Assembly: GCA_947498845.1 (NCBI GenBank)
Contig: CANMLX010000042.1
Location: 1 to 36,975, forward strand
Source: an uncultured Flavobacteriaceae bacterium
Lineage (GTDB): Bacteria > Bacteroidota > Bacteroidia > Flavobacteriales > Flavobacteriaceae
DNA length: 36,975 nt
Direction: 5' to 3'
Shown: positions 8,002 to 15,420 of the stretch, piece by piece
Numbering within the stretch: the stretch's first letter is position 1
Layout: every line of letters starts with the position of its first letter
Notes under the pieces: generated by a model
What the model was told of the DNA's origin: nothing
Seen by the model: only the letters and a program-made list of their open reading frames with translations
Databases searched by the model: none
Made by a program: the position numbers and the translations under genes

Positions 8002-8940
8002 TTACAAATTTTCTAATATTTTCTTCAATACCAATTGCGCAGCAAATGTTCTATTATTAGCTTGCTCAATTACGATGGAACTATCACTATCTAATACAGC
8101 ATCTTCAACAACTACATTACGTCTTACTGGCAAACAGTGCATAAATTTAGCATTTTCCAGCTTGTCTTTAGTGATCATCCAGTTAGGATCTGTATTCTTA
8201 ACCTTACCATAATCTTCGTACGAACTCCAGTTTTTGGTGTATACAAAATCGGCATCCTTAAACGCTTTTTCCTGATTGTGATAAATGGGCGTGTCTCCCG
8301 TAATTTCAGGATTTAAATTATAACCTTCAGGATTCGCTATTACAAACTCTACATCCATTTTTTGCATGGCTTGTACAAAGCTATTAGCTACGGCATGTGG
8401 TAATGCTCTAACGTGCGGCGCCCAGCTTAATACTACTTTTAGTTTTGCTGTTTTTGCATGTTCTGAAATGGTTAACGCATCGGTTAAACCTTGTAAGGGA
8501 TGTCCCGTGGCACTTTCCATATTTACAATGGGTACCGAAGCATATTTTTTAAAGGCATTCATCACCTGCTCGCTTTCGTCTTTAGCTTTATCCTTTAATG
8601 TTGGAAACGCTCTAACTGCAATAATATCGCAATACTGAGATACTACTGCTGCTGCTTCTTTTATATGCTCGGCGGTGTTACCATTCATAATAGTGCCATC
8701 TTCAAATTCTAATCCCCAGGCATCTCCAGATACATTCATTACAATTGGGGTCATTCCTAAATTTAAAGCTGCTTTTTGCGTGCTTAAACGGGTACGTAAG
8801 CTTGAATTAAAGAATAGTAAACCAATGGTTTTATCTTTTCCTAATGCGCTATCTTTTAATGGATTACTTTTTAATGCTTTTGCATCTGCAATCCAAGTGT
8901 TAATATCGTCTATATCATGAATAGAGGTGTAATGTTTCAT
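8002..8940 (-). CDS. argF': N-acyl-L-ornithine carbamoyltransferase (probably N-succinyl)
   Basis: Transfers a carbamoyl group to an N-acylated ornithine, giving N-acylcitrulline. The 312-aa product has the carbamoyl-phosphate loop SSLRTR (46-51) and the WGLEFEDGT block (75-83) seen in Xanthomonas AOTCase and Bacteroides SOTCase rather than classical OTCase. A late HCLPVRRN (about 269-276) is present, the usual HCLP motif. The residue that sets acyl specificity is Pro90 in B. fragilis SOTCase and Glu92 in Xanthomonas AOTCase. Here the equivalent position, judged by motif spacing, is Ala90. Loss of the Glu favours succinyl specificity, which is an inference. Confidence 0.9.
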   Translation of the reverse strand: MKHYTSIHDIDDINTWIADAKALKSNPLKDSALGKDKTIGLLFFNSSLRTRLSTQKAALNLGMTPIVMNVSGDAWGLEFEDGTIMNGNTAEHIKEAAAVVSQYCDIIAVRAFPTLKDKAKDESEQVMNAFKKYASVPIVNMESATGHPLQGLTDALTISEHAKTAKLKVVLSWAPHVRALPHAVANSFVQAMQKMDVEFVIANPEGYNLNPEITGDTPIYHNQEKAFKDADFVYTKNWSSYEDYGKVKNTDPNWMITKDKLENAKFMHCLPVRRNVVVEDAVLDSDSSIVIEQANNRTFAAQLVLKKILENL

Positions 8941-9002
8941 TTTATTTTTAAATTAAAGGTTAAAAACCCTGTAATCTTATCACGGTTACTTTTTAATAGT
9001 AG

Positions 9003-9080
9003 TGTCATTTCGACAGAACGAGGGATGAGAGATGAGAAATCTAAAAAAGAGATTCCTCTTCGTGCCTCATCGGAATGACA
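9003..9080. repeat. Imperfect palindrome in the GNAT-argF' spacer
   Basis: Ends TGTCATTtCG (9003-9012) and CGgAATGACA (9071-9080) are inverted copies with one mismatch. Inner arms AGAAATCT and AGATTCCT also pair. This is a dispersed type of long hairpin in flavobacterial spacers. It is transcribed within the operon. Confidence 0.6.
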
Positions 9081-9091
9081 AGTTGTTTTTA

Positions 9092-9523
9092 TTATATGTT
9101 CAATACCATTTGTTGATGGATAATTCCTGTTTTTTTTGATGGGTACTTTTCTCCAACCTCCTTAAAATTGAACTTTTCGTAAAATGCAAGTGCTGTTTCT
9201 CTTGCACTTAATTCAATTTTATTTAGTTTTTTCGCTTTGCAATGATTAATTAGTTCTTCTAATAATTTAGCGCCTACACCTTGTTTTTGAAAGCTGGTTT
9301 TTATTGCCATTTGAGATATGATGCCTGTATTATTTTCAATGTTTAAACGTCCTGTGCCTATAACAACATCATTGACTAAACATACTAAATGAATGCCATC
9401 GGCTTCAAAAGCATCATTGATTAAATCTGAACTATTTGGCATATAATTAAAGAACAGTTGTTTTCTAATGGCTACTGCTGCTTTGTATAATGGGCTTTCT
9501 ATTTCGATGTGTTTTAGTTTCAA
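9092..9523 (-). CDS. GNAT family N-acetyltransferase (second in operon)
   Basis: Small acyl-CoA-dependent acyltransferase of unknown acceptor. The 143-aa product has the GNAT fold order: VVIGTGRLNIENN (strands 3-4), then the acyl-CoA loop MAIKTSFQKQGVGAKLLEELI (Q/R-x-x-G-x-G/A type, about 72-92), then ALAFYEKFNFKEVGE. The start is TTG at 9523, overlapping the upstream stop by two bases (TTGA), which implies translational coupling to the 155-aa gene. The next in-frame Met is too far inside. Its place before argF' makes an arginine-pathway role possible, but the first GNAT of the operon is the better acylglutamate synthase candidate. Confidence 0.8.
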   Translation of the reverse strand: MKLKHIEIESPLYKAAVAIRKQLFFNYMPNSSDLINDAFEADGIHLVCLVNDVVIGTGRLNIENNTGIISQMAIKTSFQKQGVGAKLLEELINHCKAKKLNKIELSARETALAFYEKFNFKEVGEKYPSKKTGIIHQQMVLNI

Positions 9524-9987
9524 TGGCTTCTTTTAATTAAATCACTTAATGGTATGATTTTATACTCTTCCTTATCTCCCTTTTTGGAGAGATAACAATC
9601 ATTGTAAAACTTAGAGAATTCATTTTTTATATGACCTAAAGTATTTCCCATACTTATAGGACTAGATATAGTATTAAATTCTTTTAATTTTATTTTTCCA
9701 ATTAAGCATAACTCATCAATATTTTTAAATACTGTTTCCCAAATATTATAGCCTTTAATTTCTATAGGGTTTTCATGATTTTCAAATATTGTTCTCCTTT
9801 TCAGTTGCATTACATGAGAATTAATAAAATCACCTATTGTAAGCTTTCTCTCTGATATAAAATCAATAAATACAATTGATAGGTTTATATCGCCTCTATA
9901 CTCCTTATATATGTCTTCAATAAAAAGCCCTCCAAATGTTTTTTCAGAGACTTCAAAACTATAAGCATTTCCAATTTCTAAATCCAT
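9520..9987 (-). CDS. Uncharacterised 155-aa protein
   Basis: I do not recognise this family. The 155-aa product is acidic to neutral, without a signal peptide or membrane segment, and has alternating beta-like stretches (LSIVFIDFISERKL, ELCLIGKIKL) and a helical C-terminus, so it is probably a small cytosolic protein. It lies 20 bp after proB and overlaps the next GNAT start, so it is translated from the arginine/proline mRNA. The pair looks like a recent addition between proB and argF'. Codon use and AT content are like its neighbours or slightly richer in AT. Confidence 0.7.
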   Translation of the reverse strand: MDLEIGNAYSFEVSEKTFGGLFIEDIYKEYRGDINLSIVFIDFISERKLTIGDFINSHVMQLKRRTIFENHENPIEIKGYNIWETVFKNIDELCLIGKIKLKEFNTISSPISMGNTLGHIKNEFSKFYNDCYLSKKGDKEEYKIIPLSDLIKRSH

Positions 9988-10007
9988 ATATTTAAATTGA
10001 GAATTAC

Positions 10008-10772
10008 CTACTTTATTTTAGTAAACGCCACCTTATCCTCAAAAGCATTAATTAAAAAATCATCCTTTAACCCATTTACAATCCAGGTTTCTATGTTAGC
10101 GGCTTTAGCTACCGATGCTGCTTCTATTTTAGAGGCCATACCACCACTGCCGTGTGTTGATTTTGAGCTTACTACCTGCGTTCTTAAATCATCTAAACTT
10201 TCAACAACCTCTATGGTTTTTGGTGAACCATTTTCCATAGATGCTTTGGTATAGATGCCATTGGTATTGGTTGCAATCACACATAATTCTACATTTAAAA
10301 GTGATGCTGTTAATGCTGCTAACTTATCGTTATCTCCAAATTTAATCTCATCGGTTGCCACCGTGTCGTTTTCATTAATTATAGGAATATAGTTATTATT
10401 AACTAACACATTAATGGTATTCACAATATTGGTTTTACTTTCCTGTTTTTCAAAATCGGAATAGGATAACAAACATTGCGAACTTAATAGCCCATATTCT
10501 CTAAAAATTTCCTGATAAATACGAATTAAATGAGGTTGCCCTATTGATGCTAATGCTTGTTTTACAAAAACGTCTTTCTGCTTACTTTCTAACTTTACAA
10601 ACTGTTTTGCCACGGCAATGGCTCCAGAACTTACAATAATAAATTCGCAAGTGTCCTGAAGTTTTGCTATTTGACTAGCAATGTCTTCAATTTTACCTCT
10701 TGAAATATTATCGGTCTCTTTTGTTAATACGTTAGAGCCTATTTTTAATAATATGCGTTTCTTTTTTTTCAT
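10008..10772 (-). CDS. proB: Glutamate 5-kinase, short form
   Basis: Phosphorylates glutamate to gamma-glutamyl phosphate, the first step of proline synthesis. The 254-aa product is an amino-acid kinase domain: KIGSNVLT (9-16), IIVSSGAIAVAKQF (about 45-58), and NENDTVATDEIKFGDND (about 138-154) with nucleotide and substrate contacts. E. coli ProB is 367 aa and ends in a PUA domain; this protein lacks it. Short forms are known in several phyla, so this is not a truncation. It follows proA by 89 bp of palindrome, and the pair gives glutamate semialdehyde for ProC. Confidence 0.93.
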   Translation of the reverse strand: MKKKKRILLKIGSNVLTKETDNISRGKIEDIASQIAKLQDTCEFIIVSSGAIAVAKQFVKLESKQKDVFVKQALASIGQPHLIRIYQEIFREYGLLSSQCLLSYSDFEKQESKTNIVNTINVLVNNNYIPIINENDTVATDEIKFGDNDKLAALTASLLNVELCVIATNTNGIYTKASMENGSPKTIEVVESLDDLRTQVVSSKSTHGSGGMASKIEAASVAKAANIETWIVNGLKDDFLINAFEDKVAFTKIK

Positions 10773-10787
10773 CTTTAGTAATAGTGT

Positions 10788-10846
10788 CTTCGACTCCGCT
10801 CAGACACCCACTCTTTGGCTTTTCTGGTCACTGAGCGGAGTCGAAG
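10788..10846. repeat. 16-bp perfect inverted repeat in the proA-proB spacer
   Basis: CTTCGACTCCGCTCAG (10788-10803) and its exact reverse complement (10831-10846) flank a 27-nt loop. It occupies most of the 89-bp spacer. A related sequence, TTTCGACTGCGCTCA, occurs at about 20052-20066, so it belongs to a dispersed family. Confidence 0.85.
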
Positions 10847-10861
10847 TGACATAAAGCCTAA

Positions 10862-12058
10862 TTACCGTATTTGACCATTACCGTGAACATACCACTTGTT
10901 TGTCACTAAATGTTGTAAGCCTATTGGACCACGTTGATGTAATTTATCTGTTCCTATAGCTAACTCGCCACCTAATCCAAACTCAAATCCATCTGTAAAA
11001 CGTGTAGAAGCATTATGGTATACAGCAGCACAATCTACGGTAGCCATAAAATTTTCGGCAGCACCATGAGCATCGGTTACAATGGTAGCCGAATGTCCTC
11101 CACTATATGTATTAATCATTTCTATAGCGGTTTGCGTGTTAGCGGTACTCCCTAATACGATTTTATAATCTAAAAATTCTTCATACCAAACAGCATCATT
11201 TTCTATTGGGTTTACCTCACTATAATCACTAAACGTGTTATCCCCTAAAAGTTCTACTTTGTGTTCTGCTAAGCGTGCTAAGAGGTCTTTTATAAATTGT
11301 GTTCTATTAGGTAAATCGTTATCTATAATTACCTTGTCTACTGCATTACATGCCGAGATTTTAGCTGTTTTGGCATTTACAATAATGTCTAGCGCCATGG
11401 TAACATTGGCATGTTTATGTACATACACAAAATTATTGCCACGACCACTAACAATTACTGGGCATTTGGCATTTTGCTTTACAAACTCAATTAAGCGTTC
11501 TCCACCACGTGGTACAATTAAATCTATATTTTGAGTCGGGTTTTCTAAAAACGCCTGTGTTTCTGTACGGTTATAGTTTAAGTACTCAACCCATTCTGTA
11601 CTCACATTATTGGCTTGTAATGCTTTGTGCCAAAGGGCTACAATAGCTAAATTGGAATTTATAGATTCTTTTCCTCCTTTTAGTAAAATTTTATTTCCTG
11701 ATTTAAAGGCAATACCTCCAGCTTCTATAGTCACATCCGGACGCGATTCGTAAATAATCATTACCGTTCCAAACGAAGCTGTGCGATTGTACACTTGCAT
11801 GCCATTATCATGCGTAAAGCGAAAGCGTTCTACACCTACAGGGTCGTCTAATTCTGCTAATTGACGTAACGATTCTATCATACCGTCTATTTTAGCATCG
11901 TTTACCTTTAAACGATCTCCCATAGCCAAGTCACTACCATCATAACTATCCATGTCTATTTTATTGGCATCCAGAATAGTTTGCGCATACTCTCTAACCA
12001 ATTGTTGCATGGTATTTAGTACGGCGTTACGTTTATCTATGCTTAGTATTTTGTTCAT
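10862..12058 (-). CDS. proA: Glutamate-5-semialdehyde dehydrogenase
   Basis: NADPH-dependent reduction of gamma-glutamyl phosphate to glutamate-5-semialdehyde, the second step of proline synthesis. The 398-aa aldehyde-dehydrogenase-fold protein has the catalytic cysteine at Cys237 in TAKISACNAVDKVI, and the ProA-type VIYESRPDVT-like block (IIYESRPDVT, 101-110). Its C-terminal FGLGGELAIGTDKLHQRGP is also characteristic. Length is normal (about 400-420). It sits between argD and proB, so proline and arginine synthesis from glutamate share one transcript. Confidence 0.95.
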   Translation of the reverse strand: MNKILSIDKRNAVLNTMQQLVREYAQTILDANKIDMDSYDGSDLAMGDRLKVNDAKIDGMIESLRQLAELDDPVGVERFRFTHDNGMQVYNRTASFGTVMIIYESRPDVTIEAGGIAFKSGNKILLKGGKESINSNLAIVALWHKALQANNVSTEWVEYLNYNRTETQAFLENPTQNIDLIVPRGGERLIEFVKQNAKCPVIVSGRGNNFVYVHKHANVTMALDIIVNAKTAKISACNAVDKVIIDNDLPNRTQFIKDLLARLAEHKVELLGDNTFSDYSEVNPIENDAVWYEEFLDYKIVLGSTANTQTAIEMINTYSGGHSATIVTDAHGAAENFMATVDCAAVYHNASTRFTDGFEFGLGGELAIGTDKLHQRGPIGLQHLVTNKWYVHGNGQIR

Positions 12059-12068
12059 AATTTTTGTT

Positions 12069-12097
12069 CAAAGTTGAAAGTTCAAAAGTTGAAAGTT
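12069..12097. repeat. Two-copy short tandem repeat
   Basis: CAAAGTTGAAAGTT followed by CAAAAGTTGAAAGTT, a 14/15-bp unit twice, in the argD-proA spacer. It is noncoding. Confidence 0.7.
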
Positions 12098-12122
12098 TTC
12101 AGTTTGTAGTCTAACATTAAAT

Positions 12123-13268
12123 TTAAACCGTTTCTTCTATGTCCACCAAAGCCTTTTTCAAAGCATCAAAAAATTGATCAATATGTGCTTTTTGAATGGT
12201 TAATGGCGGTAAAATTCGTAATAGTTTTTTGTTTTTTGCACCACCTGTAAACACATGGTGATTATAGATCAAATCTTTGCGTAATTGTCCTACTTCAAAA
12301 TCGAATTCCAGTCCAATCATTAAGCCTCTTCCTTTTATATTTTTTATCTGCGGAATCGTTTTAGCCTTAGCGATCATGTAAGCAGACATAGTGTTTGTAT
12401 TCTCAATGAGTTTTTCTTCTTCAATGGTGTTTAACACTGCTAAACCAGCAGCACAAGCCAAATGGTTACCTCCAAATGTTGTTCCCAGCATGCCATGTTT
12501 AGATGCAATGCTTGGATGAATTAAAACACCTCCAATAGGAAAGCCGTTTCCCATGCCTTTTGCTAAAGAGATAATGTCTGGCGTTACGTTATAATGCTGA
12601 AACGCAAAAAACTTTCCAGAACGCCCATAACCACATTGTATTTCGTCTGCGATAAACATAGTGTTATTGGCTTTACATAGTTTATCTATTTGCTCAAAAA
12701 ATTCCGTAGATCCTTGATCTAATCCACCAACGCCCTGAATAAACTCTACAATAACAGCACAAACATCGCCTTTTTCCAACTCTGTTTTTACGCCTTCAAC
12801 ATCATTTAATGGTAAAATAGTTACTTCTTGTTGTGCATTAATTGGTGCTATAATGTTTTTGTTATCGGTAGCTGCTACAGCTGCCGAAGTACGTCCATGA
12901 AACCCATTGTTAAAAGCCACAACACGTTTTTTTCCTGTTTTAAAAGAGGCTAGTTTTAAAGCGTTTTCGTTGGCTTCGGCTCCAGAACTGCATAAAAACA
13001 ATTCATAATCTTTACATCCTGAAATAGCTTCCAGTTTGTCTGCTAGTTGTTTTTGTAACGGGTTTTGAACCGCATTAGAGTAAAATCCTAAAGTTTCAAC
13101 TTGGTTTGTAACTGCTTTAACATAATTAGGGTGCGCATGTCCAATAGACATTACCGCATGCCCGCCATAAAGATCTAAATATTCGATACCCTTGTCGTCA
13201 TAAACATGAATACCTTTTCCCGAAACAGGGGTTACATTATATAATGGATAAACGTCAAATAATGGCAT
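12123..13268 (-). CDS. argD: Acylornithine aminotransferase
   Basis: PLP-dependent class III transaminase converting N-acyl-glutamate semialdehyde to N-acyl-ornithine with glutamate as donor. The 381-aa product shows CSSGAEANENA (93-103, phosphate pocket) and FIADEIQCGYGRSG with Asp208. The PLP lysine is Lys237 in LAKGMGNGFPIGG. FGGNHLACAAG near 271-281 is also typical. Ornithine aminotransferase is the close alternative, but operon context and the lack of an N-terminal extension favour ArgD. It lies between proC and proA. Confidence 0.93.
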   Translation of the reverse strand: MPLFDVYPLYNVTPVSGKGIHVYDDKGIEYLDLYGGHAVMSIGHAHPNYVKAVTNQVETLGFYSNAVQNPLQKQLADKLEAISGCKDYELFLCSSGAEANENALKLASFKTGKKRVVAFNNGFHGRTSAAVAATDNKNIIAPINAQQEVTILPLNDVEGVKTELEKGDVCAVIVEFIQGVGGLDQGSTEFFEQIDKLCKANNTMFIADEIQCGYGRSGKFFAFQHYNVTPDIISLAKGMGNGFPIGGVLIHPSIASKHGMLGTTFGGNHLACAAGLAVLNTIEEEKLIENTNTMSAYMIAKAKTIPQIKNIKGRGLMIGLEFDFEVGQLRKDLIYNHHVFTGGAKNKKLLRILPPLTIQKAHIDQFFDALKKALVDIEETV

Positions 13269-13271
13269 TTT

Positions 13272-13352
13272 TTCTTAGTTTTTGGTTATTGGTTTTTAGT
13301 TGATGGTTACTAGTTTTTAGTTATTGGTTGTTAGTTTTGCTTACTGCTTACT
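13272..13352. repeat. Degenerate TTAGTTATTGGTT repeats
   Basis: The proC-argD spacer contains several imperfect copies of a block of about 10-13 bp (TTAGTT, TTTGGTTATTGG, TTTTAGTTGATGG, TTTTAGTTATTGG). It is low-complexity noncoding sequence of the same general kind as the arrays in other spacers of this operon. Confidence 0.6.
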
Positions 13353-13362
13353 AGCAACTAAA

Positions 13363-14175
13363 TCAACTCTTTTTTAATTGATTAATTTTTTCAAAGGAAG
13401 CGTTAATTCCTTTAATTAACGATGAACTTAACCCTTGGTGTTCCATTTCATTTAAACCTTCGATAGTACAGCCACTAGGTGTGGTTACACGGTCTATTTC
13501 TGCTTCTGGATGGCGACCAGATTCTTTTAATAAACTAGCTGCGCCATAGCATGTTTGTAATGCTAACTGATGCGCTTCTTCGGCTTCAAAACCTAACTGA
13601 ATAGCGCCTTGCGTAGTCGCACGTACCAAACGCATCCAAAAGGCAATACCACTTGCGCAAATAACAGTTGCTGCCTGTATTTGTTCTTCTGGAATGACCA
13701 TAGTAGTTCCTAATTGATTAAAAATATCTTTAGCCAATTCTATTTTACTGTCTCCCTTTTCGTTGGAGGCTATACACGTCATAGATTTACCAATGGAAAT
13801 CGCTGTGTTGGGCATTACGCGAACAATATGTTTATCCCGACCTATAATGCTTTCTATTTTAGAAATTTCAAAACCAGCAGCAACAGACATTATCACATGG
13901 TTTTCTGTAATGTTTGAAGCCACACGTTCTAACACCTTTTCTATATGGCGGGGTTGTAGTGCAAAAATCACAACGTCCGACGATTCTACGGCTAACTCAT
14001 TATTACTGGTTACCGCAACATTATCTTCAGCTTCAAAAACTTTTACTGCAGCCGTATTTTTATCACTTAAATACAACGAAGTAAACGACTTGTTTTTAAT
14101 AAGTCCTTTTGCGATCGAACTTCCTAAATTTCCTGTTCCAATAATGGCTATTTTCATTTTAATAGTTTTTTTCAT
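13363..14175 (-). CDS. proC: Pyrroline-5-carboxylate reductase
   Basis: NAD(P)H-dependent reduction of pyrroline-5-carboxylate to proline. The 270-aa product has a Rossmann start MKIAIIGTGNLGSS and the C-terminal ProC signature region around TTPSGCTIEGLNEMEHQG. It also has VVIFALQPRHIEKVL and VRVMPNTAISIG. Two starts are possible: ATG at 14175 or the ATG six codons later at 14157. The later one places the Rossmann strand at the normal N-terminus and is plausible. Located between argC and argD. Confidence 0.93.
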   Translation of the reverse strand: MKKTIKMKIAIIGTGNLGSSIAKGLIKNKSFTSLYLSDKNTAAVKVFEAEDNVAVTSNNELAVESSDVVIFALQPRHIEKVLERVASNITENHVIMSVAAGFEISKIESIIGRDKHIVRVMPNTAISIGKSMTCIASNEKGDSKIELAKDIFNQLGTTMVIPEEQIQAATVICASGIAFWMRLVRATTQGAIQLGFEAEEAHQLALQTCYGAASLLKESGRHPEAEIDRVTTPSGCTIEGLNEMEHQGLSSSLIKGINASFEKINQLKKS

Positions 14176-14179
14176 TTTT

Positions 14180-14215
14180 TTTGGCGTTACCCTTAGTGGT
14201 CACGCTTTATTGTTG
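14180..14215. repeat. Fragment of GGCGTTACC dispersed repeat
   Basis: The sequence GGCGTTACC, then GGTC, then GCTTT resembles the left half of the fuller element at 24190-24264 (GGCGTTACC, GGGTCGGGCTTTC). No coding capacity. Confidence 0.4.
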
Positions 14216-14222
14216 CTTTAAA

Positions 14223-14300
14223 TCCTCCCCTAGCCCCTCCAAAGGAGGGGGACACTCGCGTCCTTTATAATTCCCCTCCTTCGGAGGGGCTAGGGGAGGA
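14223..14300. repeat. 18-bp perfect inverted repeat, GC-rich
   Basis: TCCTCCCCTAGCCCCTCC (14223-14240) is exactly repeated in inverse at 14283-14300. Each arm also forms its own local hairpin (CCCCTCCaaaGGAGGGG and CCCCTCCttcGGAGGGG), so alternative folds are possible. It lies in the argC-proC spacer and stands out by GC content from its surroundings. Confidence 0.9.
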
Positions 14301-14306
14301 CTAGGA

Positions 14307-15290
14307 TTAAAAATATGTGCCTTTTAATCCTAATCCAGCTGTTTCTTCTAATCCAAACATTAGGTTCATATTTTGAATGGCTTGCCCAGAAGCGCCTTTT
14401 AATAAATTATCAATAATACTTGTAATTAATAATTTGTTATTGTGTTTATGTAAATGGATTAAACATTTGTTGGTGTTTACCACTTGTTTTAAATGCAAGT
14501 TTTCTTCGGAAACAAAGGTGAACTTTGCATTTGTATAATACGATTTATATAAACTAATGGCATCTTCTACAGAACCACTAAAATCGGTATAAATCGTTGC
14601 AAAAATACCTCTTGAGAAATTCCCTCTGTTTGGCATAAATAAGAGATCGGAAGAGAAATCGTCCTGCAACTGTTTTATAGACTGGTTTATTTCTCCTAAA
14701 TGTTGATGTGTAAATGGTTTGTAGTAGGAAAAATTATTATCGCGCCAAGTGTAATGTGTTGTTGCAGATAATGATGTGCCTGCTCCTGTTGCTCCTGTTA
14801 CTGCATTAACATGAATATCATAATCTAATAATCCTGAATCTGCTAGTGGTAATAACCCTAACTGAATGGCTGTGGCAAAACAACCTGGATTAGCAATGTA
14901 ATTAGCATTAGCGATAGCTTCTTTTTGTAATTCAGGCAAGCCATAGACAAAAGTTTTTCCATCAAAAATTTTGTTGGTTTTTAGTCTAAAATCATTACCT
15001 AAGTCGATAATTTTTGTATTTTCAGAAAACAGATTAGCTTGTAAAAACTTTACCGAATTACCATGACCTAAACATAAAAATAATACATCAATATTTGGGT
15101 TCACAGTGTCCGTGAATTTTAAATCTAGACTCCCTACTAAATCCTGATGTACTTTACTAATTTTATTTCCTGCATTGCTGGTGCTAAATACAAAATCAAT
15201 TTCAGTATTAGGGTGGTGTATAAGCAATCTTAATAATTCACCTGCTGTATAGCCAGCACCTCCTATAATCCCTACTTTTATTTTTTCCAT
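14307..15290 (-). CDS. argC: N-acyl-gamma-glutamyl-phosphate reductase
   Basis: NADPH-dependent reduction of N-acylglutamyl phosphate to the semialdehyde, third step of arginine synthesis. The 327-aa product begins with KVGIIGGAGYTAGELLRLL (Rossmann loop). The catalytic cysteine is Cys137 in NPGCFATAIQLGL, and FTHQHLGEI carries the conserved histidine. Length agrees with the 310-345 aa of the family. It is 131 bp after argG. Confidence 0.94.
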   Translation of the reverse strand: MEKIKVGIIGGAGYTAGELLRLLIHHPNTEIDFVFSTSNAGNKISKVHQDLVGSLDLKFTDTVNPNIDVLFLCLGHGNSVKFLQANLFSENTKIIDLGNDFRLKTNKIFDGKTFVYGLPELQKEAIANANYIANPGCFATAIQLGLLPLADSGLLDYDIHVNAVTGATGAGTSLSATTHYTWRDNNFSYYKPFTHQHLGEINQSIKQLQDDFSSDLLFMPNRGNFSRGIFATIYTDFSGSVEDAISLYKSYYTNAKFTFVSEENLHLKQVVNTNKCLIHLHKHNNKLLITSIIDNLLKGASGQAIQNMNLMFGLEETAGLGLKGTYF

Positions 15291-15308
15291 TTTTCCTTCT
15301 TTACTTTG

Positions 15309-15394
15309 TTATGTCGAACGAGGTACGACTGAGATATCATCATTTTATTTTGATGATGAGATGTCTCTCCCGAAACTTCGGGATCGAAATGATA
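15309..15394. repeat. Imperfect palindrome in the argG-argC spacer
   Basis: ATCATC and GATGAT arms around an AT loop (15337-15358), a perfect CCCGAA-ac-TTCGGG hairpin (15369-15382), and outer partly matching ends ATGTCG/CGAAATGA. This is a dispersed palindrome type; it has no T-tract on the minus strand. Confidence 0.5.
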
Positions 15395-15420
15395 AAATTG
15401 ATTTTTTACTCTATAATCTC

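Noticed and set aside
10008..10772. Truncated proB
   Set aside because: The missing C-terminal PUA domain is a known natural variant; the kinase domain is complete and ends cleanly before the next gene.
13763..14221. Open frame of 152 codons on the plus strand opposite proC
   Set aside because: Shadow of proC on the other strand, running into its spacer repeats; no recognisable motif.
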